Source: Streptomyces sp. TLI_171 (GTDB taxonomy: Bacteria > Actinomycetota > Actinomycetes > Streptomycetales > Streptomycetaceae). Taken from it: a stretch of 64,000 nucleotides of DNA. Below, piece after piece: positions 16,122 through 26,566 of this stretch (position 1 is its first letter; every line of letters begins with the position of its first letter). The stretch is from contig NZ_RAPS01000001.1 of NCBI RefSeq assembly GCF_003610255.1, positions 3,224,001-3,288,000 of the forward strand. The letters run 5' to 3'. A program made the position numbers and the translations under genes. The notes beneath the pieces are model-generated. The model was not told the origin of the DNA. It saw nothing but the letters and a program-made list of their open reading frames with translations, and searched no databases.

Positions 16122-17834
16122 TCAGTGCGGGTCGTTCTGCAGCCGGTCGAACTCGGCGACGTCCGGGTGGTGCAGGTCGAAGGCCGGGCACTCGGAGCGG
16201 ATCCGCGGCAGGGTGACGAAGTTGTGCCGGGGCGGCGGGCAGGAGGTCGCCCACTCCAGCGAGCGGCCGTAGCCCCACGGGTCGTCGACCTCGACCTTCT
16301 GCCCGTACTTGGCGGTCTTCCAGACGTTGTAGAGGAACGGCAGGGTGGACAGGCCGAGCAGGAACGAGCCGATGGTGGAGACGGTGTTCAGCGTGGTGAA
16401 GCCGTCCGAGGCCAGGTAGTCGGCGTACCGCCGGGGCATGCCCTCGGCGCCCAGCCAGTGCTGCACCAGGAAGGTGGTGTGGAAGCCGACGAACAGCGTC
16501 CAGAAGTGGATCCGGCCGAGCCGCTCGTCGAGCAGCTTCCCGGTCATCTTCGGCCACCAGAAGTAGAAGCCCGCGAACATCGCGAACACCACGGTGCCGA
16601 ACACCACGTAGTGGAAGTGCGCGACCACGAAGTACGAGTCGGAGACGTGGAAGTCGATCGGCGGGGCCGCCAGCAGGACGCCGGTCAGGCCGCCGAACAG
16701 GAAGGTCACCAGGAAGCCCACCGACCAGAGCATCGGGGTCTCGAAGGAGAGCGAGCCCCGCCACATGGTGCCGATCCAGTTGAAGTACTTCACGCCCGTG
16801 GGGACGGCGATCAGGAAGGTCATGAAGGAGAAGAACGGCAGCAGCACCTGGCCGGTCACGAACATGTGGTGCGCCCAGACCGTGACGGACAGGCCGGCGA
16901 TGGCGATGGTCGCGCCGATCAGGCCGGAGTAGCCGAACACCGGCTTGCGGCTGAAGACCGGCAGGATCTCGGTGATGATGCCGAAGAACGGCAGCGCGAT
17001 GATGTACACCTCGGGGTGGCCGAAGAACCAGAACAGGTGCTGCCAGAGCAGCGCCCCGCCGTTCGCCGGGTCGAAGACGTGCGCGCCGAACTTGCGGTCC
17101 GCCTCCAGGCAGAGCAGCGCGCCGGCCAGTACCGGGAAGGCCAGCAGCACCAGCACGCCGGTCAGCAGCACGTTCCAGGTGAAGATCGACATCCGGAACA
17201 TCGTCATGCCGGGCGCCCGCAGGCAGATGATCGTGGTGATGAAGTTGACCGAGCCGAGGATGGTGCCGAAGCCGGAGAAGGCCAGGCCCATGATCCACAG
17301 GTCGGCGCCGATACCCGGCGAGTGCACCGCGTCGTTCAGCGGCGCGTAGGCGAACCAGCCGAAGTCGGCCGCGCCCTGCGGGGTGCAGAAACCGGCGACC
17401 GCGATCAGCGAGCCGAACAGGTACAGCCAGTACGCGAAGGCGTTCAGCCGGGGGAAGGCGACGTCGGGGGCGCCGATGTGCAGCGGCATGAACCAGTTCG
17501 CGAAACCCGCGAACAGCGGGGTGGCGAACATCAGCAGCATGATCGTGCCGTGCATGGTGAACGCCTGGTTGAACTGCTCGTTGGAGACCAACTGCGTGCC
17601 CGGGCGGGCCAGTTCGGCGCGCATCACCAACGCGAGCACGCCGCCGACCAGGAAGAACGCGAACGAGGTGACCAGGTACAGGGTGCCGATCTGCTTGTGG
17701 TCCGTGGTGGTCAGCCACGTCACCAGCACCCGGCCCCGGCGCGGGCGGGAGGCCCGGCCGAAGCGGCGGCGCGGCGCCGGTGGGGCGGGTGGGCCGGTCA
17801 CGCCCAGTTCGGCATCGCTCGGCAGCATCGTCAC
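16122..17834 (-). CDS. ctaD: Cytochrome c oxidase subunit I (aa3 type), separate copy
   Basis: 570 residues; GTG 17834 lies nine bases after GGAGG, better spaced than ATG 17828. About twelve membrane helices. Heme and copper ligands are visible: His in [12 protein letters not shown], the HPEVY of [14 protein letters not shown] (CuB His and the cross-linked Tyr), HHMFVTGQ, and the paired His in [12 protein letters not shown]. It would be the catalytic subunit that reduces oxygen to water and pumps protons. No ctaC, ctaE or ctaF is nearby, so it is an isolated paralogue that presumably uses partners encoded elsewhere. Confidence 0.95.
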   Translation of the reverse strand: MTMLPSDAELGVTGPPAPPAPRRRFGRASRPRRGRVLVTWLTTTDHKQIGTLYLVTSFAFFLVGGVLALVMRAELARPGTQLVSNEQFNQAFTMHGTIMLLMFATPLFAGFANWFMPLHIGAPDVAFPRLNAFAYWLYLFGSLIAVAGFCTPQGAADFGWFAYAPLNDAVHSPGIGADLWIMGLAFSGFGTILGSVNFITTIICLRAPGMTMFRMSIFTWNVLLTGVLVLLAFPVLAGALLCLEADRKFGAHVFDPANGGALLWQHLFWFFGHPEVYIIALPFFGIITEILPVFSRKPVFGYSGLIGATIAIAGLSVTVWAHHMFVTGQVLLPFFSFMTFLIAVPTGVKYFNWIGTMWRGSLSFETPMLWSVGFLVTFLFGGLTGVLLAAPPIDFHVSDSYFVVAHFHYVVFGTVVFAMFAGFYFWWPKMTGKLLDERLGRIHFWTLFVGFHTTFLVQHWLGAEGMPRRYADYLASDGFTTLNTVSTIGSFLLGLSTLPFLYNVWKTAKYGQKVEVDDPWGYGRSLEWATSCPPPRHNFVTLPRIRSECPAFDLHHPDVAEFDRLQNDPH

Positions 17835-17964
17835 CGCACCGCACCTCCGGCCTCGGGTCTGGCAGTGCGTCCAGCACTACCAGCGCCGCCGGGGCGGGTC
17901 GGGGACGCTCGCCGGGCGGTAGCCCGAAGGAGTCAGCGGGCCCGGCGGCGGGCCCGGTGCCGGG

Positions 17965-18822
17965 TCAGCGCCCGGCCATCCGCTCCAGGCGGGCAATCCG
18001 CTCGCTCATCGGCGGGTGGGTGGAGAACAGCTTGGCGCCGCGCTCGCCCGGGCGGAACGGGTTGGCGATCATCATGTGGCTGGCGGTCTGCAACTGCGGC
18101 TCCGGCGGCAGCGGCAGGCGCTGGGTGCCGGCGTCCAGCTTGCGCAGGGCGCTCGCCAGGGCCAGCGGGTCGCCGGTGATCCTGGCCCCGTCGGCGTCCG
18201 CCTGGTACTCGCGGGAGCGGCTGACGGCCAGTTGGATCAGGCCCGCGGCGACCGGGCCGAGGATCATGATCAGCAGCAGGCCGAGCAGGCCCGGGCCGTC
18301 GTCGTCGTCCGAGCGCCCGAACGGGATCAGCCAGGCGAAGTTGACCAGGAACATCACCACCGACGCGAGCGCGCCGGCCACCGAGGAGATCAGGATGTCC
18401 CGGTTGTAGACGTGGCTGAGCTCGTGGCCGAGCACGCCGCGCAGCTCCCGCTCGTCCAGCAGCTGCAGGATGCCGTCGGTGCAGCAGACCGCGGCGTGGC
18501 GCGGGTTGCGGCCGGTGGCGAAGGCGTTCGGGGCGGGCGTCGGCGAGATGTACAGCCGGGGCATCGGCTGGCGGGCCTCGGTGGAGAGCTCGCGGACGAT
18601 CCGGTACAGCTGCGGGGCCTCGATCTCGCTGACCGGGCGGGCCCGCATCGCGCGCAGCGCCAACTTGTCGCTGTTCCAGTACGCGTAGGCGTTGGTGCCG
18701 ACCGCGATCAGCAGCGCCACCAGCAGGCCGGTGCGGCCGAAGAAACTGCCGATCACCAGGATCAGCGCGGACAGACCGCCCAGCAGGACGGCCGTCCGCA
18801 ATCCGTTGTGGTGGCGGTGCAC
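17965..18822 (-). CDS. htpX: HtpX membrane zinc metalloprotease
   Basis: 285 residues from GTG 18822, with AGGAGGG upstream; the frame continues upstream but homologues begin here ([15 protein letters not shown]). Two membrane helices near the N terminus, the zinc motif HELSH in [13 protein letters not shown], two more hydrophobic segments, and the third ligand Glu in [11 protein letters not shown]. It degrades damaged membrane proteins. It lies downstream of nuoN on the same strand, separated by 105 bases. Confidence 0.95.
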   Translation of the reverse strand: MHRHHNGLRTAVLLGGLSALILVIGSFFGRTGLLVALLIAVGTNAYAYWNSDKLALRAMRARPVSEIEAPQLYRIVRELSTEARQPMPRLYISPTPAPNAFATGRNPRHAAVCCTDGILQLLDERELRGVLGHELSHVYNRDILISSVAGALASVVMFLVNFAWLIPFGRSDDDDGPGLLGLLLIMILGPVAAGLIQLAVSRSREYQADADGARITGDPLALASALRKLDAGTQRLPLPPEPQLQTASHMMIANPFRPGERGAKLFSTHPPMSERIARLERMAGR

Positions 18823-18927
18823 TGCGGGCCCTCCTGTGGTGCCGGTGGAAGCCGTGGAGCCGCTTCCTTCTGCCGGGATCAACGCGCCGAGCTGGCCCGA
18901 TCGTTCCCTCCGGCATTCGACCACAGG

Positions 18928-20493
18928 TCAGAACAGGCTGCCCGACACCACCTGCAGCACCAGTTGCGGAGCCACCGAGAGCACCACCGCGCCGCACGCC
19001 GCCAGGCCCAGTGCGGCGGACAGCGCGGCCGGGGCACGGCGCGGTTCGACCTGCTCGGCGGCCGGGGCGAACAGCAGCCCCGTCCACTTCAGGTAGTAGG
19101 CGAGCGCGATCACCACGTTCACCGCCATCACCACGGCCAGCCAGCCGAGGCCGGCGTCCACCGCCGATCGGAAGACCACGACCTTGCCGAACAGGCCGAC
19201 CACGCCCGGCGGCAGGCCGGCCAGGCAGAGCAGGAAGAAGGCGAGCGCGAACGCCGCCCAGCGGTTGCGCGAGGCCAGGCCGCGGAAGGCGTCCAGCCGG
19301 CCGGAGCCGCCGACCAGGGCGACCACGCCGAACGCGCCCAGGTTGACCAGGCCGTAGATCAGCGCGTACGCCACGGTCGCGCCCAGCGGCTGCGCCGAGC
19401 CCGCGTACCCGGCGGCGGCCAGCGGCACCAGCAGGTAGCCGGCCTGGCCGACCGAGGACCAGGCGAGCAGCCGGACCGCCCCGTGCGGGGTGTCGGTGCG
19501 CTGGCGCAGCGCGGCCGTGTTGCCGACCGTCATGGTGAGCGCGGCGAGCACCGCCAGCACCAGGCCCCAGGTGTGGCCGTACGGGCGGAACGCGACGGTG
19601 GTCACCAGCGCCAGGCCGGACAGTCCGGCGGCCTTTCCGACCACCGAGAGGTAGCCGGCCACCGGGAGCGGGGCGCCGACGTAGGTGTCGGGGACCCAGA
19701 AGTGGAACGGGACGGCGGCGACCTTGAAGGCGAAGCCGACCAGGGTGAGCACCGCACCGGCCTCGGCCAGCGGCTTCAGCTGGGCGGGGGCGTGGGCCAG
19801 GCCCTCGGCGATGCCCTGCAGTTGGACGGTGCCGGCGGCGGCGTAGACGAAGCTGACGCCCAGCAGCATCACGGCGGTCGCGGTGACGGAGGAGAGGAAG
19901 AACTTCAGCGCGCTCTCCGCGCCCCGGCCGTCCCGGCGCAGCGCGACCAGGGCGAACGCGGGCAGGGTGGCGACCTCCAGGGCGATCACCAGGGTGGCGA
20001 GGTCGCGGGCGGCGGGCAGCAGGGCGGCGCCGCAGGCGGAGGAGAGCAGCAGGAACCAGTACTCGCCGCCGGGGAGCCCCGCGGCGGAGCCGCTGGTTGA
20101 CGCAGCGTCCTCGACGGTGTGCAGCGAGAGCAGCACGGTCAGCAGCGCGCCGCCGAGGGCCAGCAGCTGGAAGGCCAGCGCGAAGTGGTCGGCGGTGTAG
20201 GAGCAGCCGCCGCCCGGGCTGCTGAAGCAGAAGGTGGAGCGGGTGCCGTCGCCGAGCACCAGCGGCAGCAGCACGGCCAGCGCGGCCAGCAGCCCGGCGG
20301 CGCTCAGCCACCCCAGCAGGCGCTTGCGGGCCTCGGGCAGGAACAGGTCGGTGACCAGCACGGCCAGGGCGGCGAGCGCGGCGATCAGCGGCGGGGCGAC
20401 GGCCACCCAGTCGACGGACTGGATCAGGGCGCCCGGGTCGGCGACGGCGAGCGGAGTCATGAGGGGCTGCCCCAGGTCGTGAGAGGTGGTCAT
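18928..20493 (-). CDS. nuoN: NADH-quinone oxidoreductase subunit N (second nuo set)
   Basis: 521 residues; ATG 20493 overlaps the nuoM stop. It is an antiporter-like membrane subunit with about 14 helices. The family segments include HTLPDAH-like HFWVPDTYVGAPLPV, FKVAAVPFHFW with the conserved Lys, and LAWSSVGQAGYLL. It carries the discontinuous helices thought to drive proton translocation in complex I. It is the last gene of the nuoABCHIJKLMN operon. Confidence 0.93.
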   Translation of the reverse strand: MTTSHDLGQPLMTPLAVADPGALIQSVDWVAVAPPLIAALAALAVLVTDLFLPEARKRLLGWLSAAGLLAALAVLLPLVLGDGTRSTFCFSSPGGGCSYTADHFALAFQLLALGGALLTVLLSLHTVEDAASTSGSAAGLPGGEYWFLLLSSACGAALLPAARDLATLVIALEVATLPAFALVALRRDGRGAESALKFFLSSVTATAVMLLGVSFVYAAAGTVQLQGIAEGLAHAPAQLKPLAEAGAVLTLVGFAFKVAAVPFHFWVPDTYVGAPLPVAGYLSVVGKAAGLSGLALVTTVAFRPYGHTWGLVLAVLAALTMTVGNTAALRQRTDTPHGAVRLLAWSSVGQAGYLLVPLAAAGYAGSAQPLGATVAYALIYGLVNLGAFGVVALVGGSGRLDAFRGLASRNRWAAFALAFFLLCLAGLPPGVVGLFGKVVVFRSAVDAGLGWLAVVMAVNVVIALAYYLKWTGLLFAPAAEQVEPRRAPAALSAALGLAACGAVVLSVAPQLVLQVVSGSLF

Positions 20494-22019
20494 CAGCCGC
20501 CCCCGAGGAGGTGCTTGACGGCCGGGTCGGAGAGGCCGAGCAGCAGGGCCGGCCACAGGCCCGCGAGCAGGGTGAGCGCGGCCAGCGGCGTCCAGCTGGC
20601 CGCCTCGTAGCCCTGGATGTCGGGCAGGTCGGCGACCGGGGCGGGCTGCTTCGGGTCGCCCATGCAGACCCGCTTGACCACGACCAGCAGGTACGCGGCG
20701 GTGAGCAGGGTGCCGAGGCCCGCCAGCACCATGAAGGTGACGAAGGCGGGACGGGACAGCCCGGCGGCCGGGTCGAACGCGCCGTACATGGCGAGCAGTT
20801 CGCCCCAGAAACCGGCCAGCCCGGGCAGGCCGAGGCTGGCCACGGCGGCGAACGCGAGCAGGGCGCCGATCCGCGGGGCGCGGCCGTACAGGGCGGCGCC
20901 GGTGGCGCCCGACAGGGTGTCGAGGTCGGCGGTGCCGTAGCGGTCCTTGACCGCGCCGACCAGGAAGAACAGCAGGCCGGTGATCAGGCCGTGCGCGATG
21001 TTGGCGAACAGCGCGCCGTTCAGGCCGACCTGGGTGAGCGAGGCGATGCCGAGCAGCACGAAGCCCATGTGGCCGACCGAGGAGTACGCGATCAGCCGCT
21101 TCAGGTCGCCCTTGGCACCGGGCCGGGCGAGGGCCAGGCAGGCCAGCGAGCCGTACACGATGCCGACCGCGGCGAACGCGCCCAGGTAGGGGGCGAAGGT
21201 GGCGGTGCCGTCGGGGACCACCGGCAGCAGCACCCGGACCAGGCCGTAGGTGCCCATCTTGAGCATCACGCCGGCCAGCAGCACCGAGCCCGCGGTCGGG
21301 GCGGCGGTGTGCGCGTCCGGCAGCCAGGAGTGCAGCGGCCAGGCGGGGGCCTTCACGGCGAGGCCGACCAGGATCGCCAGCGCGGCGACCAGCTGGGTGG
21401 TGTGGGACAGGCCTGCGCCGTGCGCGTCGGCCAGCTTCACCATGTCGAAGGTGCCGGCCTTGACGCCGATCAGCAGGAAGCCGAGCAGCATCACGGCGGA
21501 GCCGAGCAGGGTGTACAGGATGAACCGGTTGGCCGCGGCCGTCTTCTTCCCGCTGCCCCACCGGCTGATCAGGAAGTACATCGGGATCAGCACGATCTCG
21601 AAGGCCAGGAAGAACAGCACCAGGTCGAGCACCGCGAAGGTGGCCAGCATGCCGGTCTCCAGCAGGAGCAGCAGGCCGGTGAAGGCCCGGCCGCCGGGGC
21701 CCGCGGGGAGCTTCTTCACCGAGTAGACCGCGCACAGGAAGGTGAGCAGCGCGGTGAGCACCAGCAGCGGCAGCGAGATGCCGTCCACGCCGAGGTGCAG
21801 GCGCACGTCCAGCGCGGGGATCCAGGCCACGTCGGTGACGGCCTGCATGCGGGCCGGCCCGTCGTGGTCGAAGCCGGCCGCCAGGGCGATCGCCAGCAGC
21901 AGGCCGGCGCCGGTGACGGCGGTGCCGAGGCGCAGCGCCTGCCGGTCGCCGATCGGGGCGAGCATCAGGGCTGCGCCGAGCAGCGGCAGCACCAGGAGGG
22001 CGATGAGGACCGCGTTCAT
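20493..22019 (-). CDS. nuoM: NADH-quinone oxidoreductase subunit M (second nuo set)
   Basis: 508 residues from ATG 22019, with TTGGAG upstream; a TTG at 22031 in frame is less likely. Antiporter-like membrane subunit. Key segments are FEIVLIPMYFLISRWG with the conserved Glu, AVKAPAWPLHSWLPDAHTAAP with Lys and the PLHxWLPDAH signature, and LIAYSSVGHMGFVLLG. It pumps protons as part of the membrane arm. It overlaps nuoN by one base and starts 44 bases after nuoL. Confidence 0.94.
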   Translation of the reverse strand: MNAVLIALLVLPLLGAALMLAPIGDRQALRLGTAVTGAGLLLAIALAAGFDHDGPARMQAVTDVAWIPALDVRLHLGVDGISLPLLVLTALLTFLCAVYSVKKLPAGPGGRAFTGLLLLLETGMLATFAVLDLVLFFLAFEIVLIPMYFLISRWGSGKKTAAANRFILYTLLGSAVMLLGFLLIGVKAGTFDMVKLADAHGAGLSHTTQLVAALAILVGLAVKAPAWPLHSWLPDAHTAAPTAGSVLLAGVMLKMGTYGLVRVLLPVVPDGTATFAPYLGAFAAVGIVYGSLACLALARPGAKGDLKRLIAYSSVGHMGFVLLGIASLTQVGLNGALFANIAHGLITGLLFFLVGAVKDRYGTADLDTLSGATGAALYGRAPRIGALLAFAAVASLGLPGLAGFWGELLAMYGAFDPAAGLSRPAFVTFMVLAGLGTLLTAAYLLVVVKRVCMGDPKQPAPVADLPDIQGYEAASWTPLAALTLLAGLWPALLLGLSDPAVKHLLGGG

Positions 22020-22062
22020 CGGGGGCTCCAAGGGCGTGCCGGGACGGGGAACTGAGGACGGG

Positions 22063-24081
22063 TCACGAGCCCACCGCCACCAGGACGGCGAGCACCACGG
22101 CCCCGGCCAGCAGCGCGCTCAGGTAGCCCTGGGCGTTGCCGGTCTGGGCGAGGCGCACGGCGCGGCCGAGCCAGCCGGGGGCGGCGCCCGCGCCGCGGAC
22201 GTAGGTCTCCACCACGGCGCGGTCCAGGAACCGGACCAGCCGGGCGGCGGCCTCGGTGGGCCGGACGAAGACCGCGCTGTACAGCCGGTCCACGCCGAAG
22301 CCGTGCTGGGCGGGCCGGTACAGCGGGCCGAGCAGCAGCCGGCCGGGGTCGGCCGGCGGCTGCGGGGCGGGCAGCGACTCGGCGGCGGGCGGGCCGGCCT
22401 GCTCCGGCACCCGGCCCTCCGCGACGGGGGCGGGCGCGGCAGCCCGGGCGTTGACGGTCCGCCAGGCGGCGTACCCGATCAGGATGCCGGCCACCGCCGC
22501 GCCGGTGCCGAGCACCACGGTGGTCAGGGCGGGGCGCAGCGATTCGCCGTCGAGCAGGGCGGGCAGCCAGTCGGAGCGCAGCGCGACCAGGCCGAATCCC
22601 ATGGTGGGGACGGTCAGCACCCAGAGCGGCCAGCGCATCGCGGCGGGCTCGGCGTGCTCCGGGTCGGCCTCGTCGATCTCCGGCGAGTACGGGGCGTCGG
22701 CGGCCTCGGCGATCGGCTTGCCGTGGAAGGCGACCAGCCACACCCGGGTGGCGTAGGCGGCGGTGAGCAGCGCGGTGACGAGACCGGCCACCAGGACGGT
22801 CCAGCCGGCGGCGGCCGGGACCGCGGAGGCGGGGCCGAGTCCGGCGGTGAGGGCTTCGCCGTGGGCGGCGTGCTCGGCGGCGGTGAGCACCGACTCCTTG
22901 GAGAAGAAGCCGGCGAACGGCGGCAGGCCGACCAGGGCGACCAGGCCGATGCCCATCGTCCAGTAGGCGTCGGGGACGCGGCGGCGCAGGCCGTCGATGC
23001 GGGACATCGCGCTGATCGAGTTGGTGTGCGCGGCGTGGATGACCACGCCGGCGGTGAGGAACAGCAGGGCCTTGAACGCGCCGTGCGCGACCAGGTGGAA
23101 CACCGCGGCCTCGCGGGCGCCGGAGGCCAGCGCGCCCGCCATGTAGCCGAGCTGGCCGACGGTCGAGTAGGCGAGGACCCGCTTGAGGTCGTCCTGGGCG
23201 AGCGCGCACAGCGCCGAGCCGACCATGGTGACGGCGGCCATCACCGCGAGCACCATCAGGGCGGCGGAGGACAGCAGGAACACCGGCAGCAGGCGGGCGA
23301 CCAGGTAGATGCCGGCCGCGACCATGGTGGCGGCGTGGATCAGCGCGGACACCGGGGTCGGGCCGGCCATCGCGTCCGGGAGCCAGGTGTGCAGCGGGAA
23401 CTGGGCGCTCTTGCCGGCGACGCCGCAGAGCAGCAGCAGGGCGATCAGCGTGGGGTGCTGCAGCCGGCCGTCGCCGGCGGCGTCGAGGACGGCGCCGATC
23501 CGGAAGCTGCCGGCGTCCGAGCCGAGCAGGAACAGGCCGAACAGGAACGGCACGTCGCCGAGCTTGGTGACCAGGAAGGCCTTCAGCGAGGCGCTGCGGG
23601 CGTCGGCCGTCTCCCAGTGGTGGCCGATCAGGAAGTACGAGCAGATGCCCATCACCTCCCAGCCGACCAGCAGCACGATCAGGTCGCCCGAGTAGACGAC
23701 CAGGAACATCGCGGCGGTGAACAGCGAGACCAGCGCCGCGTACGACGGGTAGCGCGGGTCGTCCTTCAGGTAGGCCGTGGAGTAGATCTGCACGCAGGTG
23801 GCGACCAGGCCGACCAGGACCGAGATCAGCGAGGAGAAGCCGTCCAGGTGCAGGGCGAGCGAGAGGTCGGGCCCGCCGGTGGGGGCGAGCCGGGTGGCGG
23901 CGTCCAGGGTGGCGCCGGTGCCCAGCTGAAGGGCCGTCACCAGGGCCAGCACGGCGGAGACCGCGACCGGCAGCACCGCCAGCGGGCGGGCGAGGCCCGG
24001 GTAGCGGCGCCCGGTGGCCAGGCCGGCGGCGGCGCCGAGCGCGGGCAGCACGGGGACCAGGATCGGCAGCGCGAGGTTCAT
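22063..24081 (-). CDS. nuoL: NADH-quinone oxidoreductase subunit L (second nuo set)
   Basis: 672 residues; ATG 24081 overlaps the nuoK stop by four bases. About 16 helices with the antiporter core: [37 protein letters not shown] with Lys and the HTWLPDAM signature, and [13 protein letters not shown]. The C-terminal third is the long lateral helix region that clamps the other pumps; here it includes a Pro/Ala-rich stretch (about 540-570). Distal proton pump of complex I. Confidence 0.95.
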   Translation of the reverse strand: MNLALPILVPVLPALGAAAGLATGRRYPGLARPLAVLPVAVSAVLALVTALQLGTGATLDAATRLAPTGGPDLSLALHLDGFSSLISVLVGLVATCVQIYSTAYLKDDPRYPSYAALVSLFTAAMFLVVYSGDLIVLLVGWEVMGICSYFLIGHHWETADARSASLKAFLVTKLGDVPFLFGLFLLGSDAGSFRIGAVLDAAGDGRLQHPTLIALLLLCGVAGKSAQFPLHTWLPDAMAGPTPVSALIHAATMVAAGIYLVARLLPVFLLSSAALMVLAVMAAVTMVGSALCALAQDDLKRVLAYSTVGQLGYMAGALASGAREAAVFHLVAHGAFKALLFLTAGVVIHAAHTNSISAMSRIDGLRRRVPDAYWTMGIGLVALVGLPPFAGFFSKESVLTAAEHAAHGEALTAGLGPASAVPAAAGWTVLVAGLVTALLTAAYATRVWLVAFHGKPIAEAADAPYSPEIDEADPEHAEPAAMRWPLWVLTVPTMGFGLVALRSDWLPALLDGESLRPALTTVVLGTGAAVAGILIGYAAWRTVNARAAAPAPVAEGRVPEQAGPPAAESLPAPQPPADPGRLLLGPLYRPAQHGFGVDRLYSAVFVRPTEAAARLVRFLDRAVVETYVRGAGAAPGWLGRAVRLAQTGNAQGYLSALLAGAVVLAVLVAVGS

Positions 24082-24434
24082 GCGGCGGCCTGCTCCTTCT
24101 CGGCCTCGGCCAGGTCGTCCGCCTCGTGGCGGTCGCCGAGCGCGGTGACCTCGTCGACGGCGGCGGTGCGGCGGGTGCGGTACACCAGCAGCACGATCGC
24201 CAGGCCCAGGCCGATCTCGGCGGCGGCGATGGTGATGGTGAACAGGGTGAGCGCCTGTCCGGCGTGCAGGGTGTCGCGCAGCCAGACGTCGAAGGCGACC
24301 AGGTTGAGGTTGACGGCGTTGAGCATCAGCTCCACCGACATCAGCACCAGGATGACGTTGCGCCGGGCGAGCACGCCGTACACGCCGACGCTGAACAGCA
24401 GCACGGCGAGGACGGCGGGGTAGGCGAGGTGCAC
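24078..24434 (-). CDS. nuoK: NADH-quinone oxidoreductase subunit K (second nuo set)
   Basis: 118 residues from GTG 24434, one base after the nuoJ stop. Three membrane helices. The conserved Glu pair is in [22 protein letters not shown] and in the next helix [13 protein letters not shown]. It is slightly longer than the usual 100 residues because of an acidic/alanine tail. It couples the quinone site to the antiporter subunits. Confidence 0.93.
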   Translation of the reverse strand: MHLAYPAVLAVLLFSVGVYGVLARRNVILVLMSVELMLNAVNLNLVAFDVWLRDTLHAGQALTLFTITIAAAEIGLGLAIVLLVYRTRRTAAVDEVTALGDRHEADDLAEAEKEQAAA

Positions 24435-24435
24435 G

Positions 24436-25053
24436 TCAGCGCTCCTTCGACTTCGTCAGGGCGGTGCGCAGGTTGCCGGGCCGCGGCTTGGTCCGCCCGC
24501 CCTCGGTGCGGGACAGCACGATCGCGCCGACCAGGGCGGCCAGCAGCAGCACCGACAGCGCCTCGAACGGCAGCACCCAGTGCGAGAACAGGTACTCGCC
24601 GGTCAGCCGGGTGGTGCCGACCGCGCCGTGCAGGTCGATCCAGGAGGAGCGGAACGCGTCCACCACCAGGGTGACCAGGGTGGCGGCGGAGGCGACGCCG
24701 ACCGCCAGGGCGGCCGGGCGGTTGCCGGAGTCGGCGTCCGGGGAGCGGCCGATCGGGGCCCGGGTCAGCATCAGGCCGAACAGCACCAGCACGATCACCG
24801 AGCCCAGGTACACCAGGACCTGCACCCAGGCCACGAACTCGGCGGTGAGCAGCAGGAACTCCACCGCCAGGCCGCCGAGCGCGACCACCAGCCAGAGCGC
24901 GGCGTGCACCAGCTGACGGGTGGTCACCGAGACCACCGCCGCGCCGAGCACGAGGACCCCGACCAGCAGGAAGACGATCTCCTGCCCGGTCGGCGAGAGG
25001 TACGAGCGCGCGGCGGGCTCCAGCGAGCCCGCCGCCGCCAGCAGGGTGCTCAA
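24436..25053 (-). CDS. nuoJ: NADH-quinone oxidoreductase subunit J (second nuo set)
   Basis: 205 residues from TTG 25053, which overlaps the nuoI stop (TTGA) and is preceded by GGAGGGTGGGGAG. Five membrane helices with the family segment [29 protein letters not shown], whose pi-bulge region is important in coupling. Divergent C-terminal third, as expected for NuoJ. The TTG start is chosen because no ATG or GTG gives a full first helix. Confidence 0.88.
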   Translation of the reverse strand: MSTLLAAAGSLEPAARSYLSPTGQEIVFLLVGVLVLGAAVVSVTTRQLVHAALWLVVALGGLAVEFLLLTAEFVAWVQVLVYLGSVIVLVLFGLMLTRAPIGRSPDADSGNRPAALAVGVASAATLVTLVVDAFRSSWIDLHGAVGTTRLTGEYLFSHWVLPFEALSVLLLAALVGAIVLSRTEGGRTKPRPGNLRTALTKSKER

Positions 25054-25607
25054 CTCTCCCCACCCTCCTCGGCGGCTGCGGCCGCGGCGGCCGCGGCCAG
25101 CTTGTCGGCGGCCTTCCGGGCCATGGCGATCTCCTTGGGCTCCTCCGCCGCGGCGTCGTGCGCGGGCGGCGGGGGGACGGTCCACATCCACTCGCGCAGC
25201 CGGTCGCGCTCGTGGGTGAGCTCGCGGATGTCGGTCTCGGCGTACTCGAACTCCGGGGACCAGAACAGCGCGTCGAACGGGCAGACCTCGATGCAGATCC
25301 CGCAGTACATGCAGAGCGAGAAGTCGATCGCGAAGCGATCCAGCACGTTGCGGGTGCGGGCGCGGGCGTTCGGGTCGGCGGCGGGCAGCGTCTCCTTGTG
25401 GGAGTCGATGTAGATGCACCAGTCCGGGCACTCGCGGGCGCACAGCATGCAGACCGTGCAGTTCTCCTCCAGCAGTGCGATCACGCCGCGCGAACGCGGC
25501 GGCAGATCGGGCTGGACGTCCGGGTACTGCGCGGTGACGGTCTTGCGCGTCATCGTGCGCATGGTGACGGCCAGGCCCTTGGCCAGACCGGAGCCGGGAA
25601 TCTTCAT
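25050..25607 (-). CDS. nuoI: NADH-quinone oxidoreductase subunit I, 2[4Fe-4S] ferredoxin-like (second nuo set)
   Basis: 185 residues; ATG 25607 overlaps the nuoH stop. Two cluster motifs, Cys50-53-56-60 and Cys99-102-105-109, each CX2CX2CX3CP, bind the N6a and N6b clusters that pass electrons to NuoB. The C-terminal 60 residues are Glu/Ala-rich and probably helical, as in other actinobacterial NuoI. It sits in the connecting arm of complex I. Confidence 0.95.
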   Translation of the reverse strand: MKIPGSGLAKGLAVTMRTMTRKTVTAQYPDVQPDLPPRSRGVIALLEENCTVCMLCARECPDWCIYIDSHKETLPAADPNARARTRNVLDRFAIDFSLCMYCGICIEVCPFDALFWSPEFEYAETDIRELTHERDRLREWMWTVPPPPAHDAAAEEPKEIAMARKAADKLAAAAAAAAAEEGGES

Positions 25608-26566
25608 CAGGAGATCGCCACCTTGACGATGCCGGTGAGCAGGAGCTGGGCCAGCGCCAGCGGGATCAGCACCGTCCACGCGAAGCGCATCAGCTGGTCC
25701 TCGCGCAGCCGCGGGTAGGTGACCCGCAGCCAGAGCACCACGAACGCCAGCGCGAAGGTCTTCAGCAGCGTCCACAGCCAGCCCAGGCTGTCCGACAGCG
25801 GGCCGTGCCAGCCGCCCAGGAAGAGCACCGCGGTCAGCGCGCAGAGCACCACGATGCCCGCGTACTCGGCCAGCAGGAACAGCGCGAAGCGCAGGCCGGT
25901 GTACTCGGTGTACGCGCCGAAGATGATCTCCGAGTCGGCCACCGGCATGTCGAACGGCGGACGCTGCAGCTCGGCCAGGCCCGCCGTGAAGAACACGAAC
26001 CCGCCGATCAGCTGCCACGGCACCCACCACCAGTGGAAGGCGTCGACGATCCCCGGCAGCGACACCGAGCCAGCCGCCATCGCCACCGAGGCGGCGGCCA
26101 GCAGCATCGGCAGCTCGTACGACATCAGCTGCGCGGCCGTCCGCAGGCCGCCCAGCAGCGAGAACTTGTTGGCGGACGCCCAGCCGGCCATCAGCGAGCC
26201 CAGCACGCCGATGCCCATCACGGCCAGCACGAAGAAGATGCCCGCGTCGACCGCCTGGCCGACCAGCCCGTCCGGGCCGACCGGGATCACCAGCAGCACC
26301 AGCAGGTACGGCAGCAGGGCGACGGCCGGGGCGAGTTGGAAGATCCTCCGGTCCGCGTCCTTCGGGACGACGTTCTCCTTCTGGACGAACTTCACGCCGT
26401 CGGCGACCAGTTGAGCCCAGCCGTGGAACCCGCCCGCGTACATCGGGCCGAGCCGGCCCTGCATGTGCGCCATCACCTTGTGCTCGGTCTGGCCGACCAC
26501 CAGCGGCAGCACCAGGAACGCCACCAGCGTGCCGACGCAGCGCAGCAGCGTGTCGAGGAGGTTCAC
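25607..26566 (-). CDS. nuoH: NADH-quinone oxidoreductase subunit H (second nuo set)
   Basis: 319 residues from GTG 26566, overlapping the nuoC stop. Eight membrane helices. Conserved parts are [18 protein letters not shown] near the N terminus, [14 protein letters not shown], and [27 protein letters not shown], whose Glu residues line the quinone channel. This subunit forms the quinone-binding cavity floor. Confidence 0.94.
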   Translation of the reverse strand: MNLLDTLLRCVGTLVAFLVLPLVVGQTEHKVMAHMQGRLGPMYAGGFHGWAQLVADGVKFVQKENVVPKDADRRIFQLAPAVALLPYLLVLLVIPVGPDGLVGQAVDAGIFFVLAVMGIGVLGSLMAGWASANKFSLLGGLRTAAQLMSYELPMLLAAASVAMAAGSVSLPGIVDAFHWWWVPWQLIGGFVFFTAGLAELQRPPFDMPVADSEIIFGAYTEYTGLRFALFLLAEYAGIVVLCALTAVLFLGGWHGPLSDSLGWLWTLLKTFALAFVVLWLRVTYPRLREDQLMRFAWTVLIPLALAQLLLTGIVKVAIS

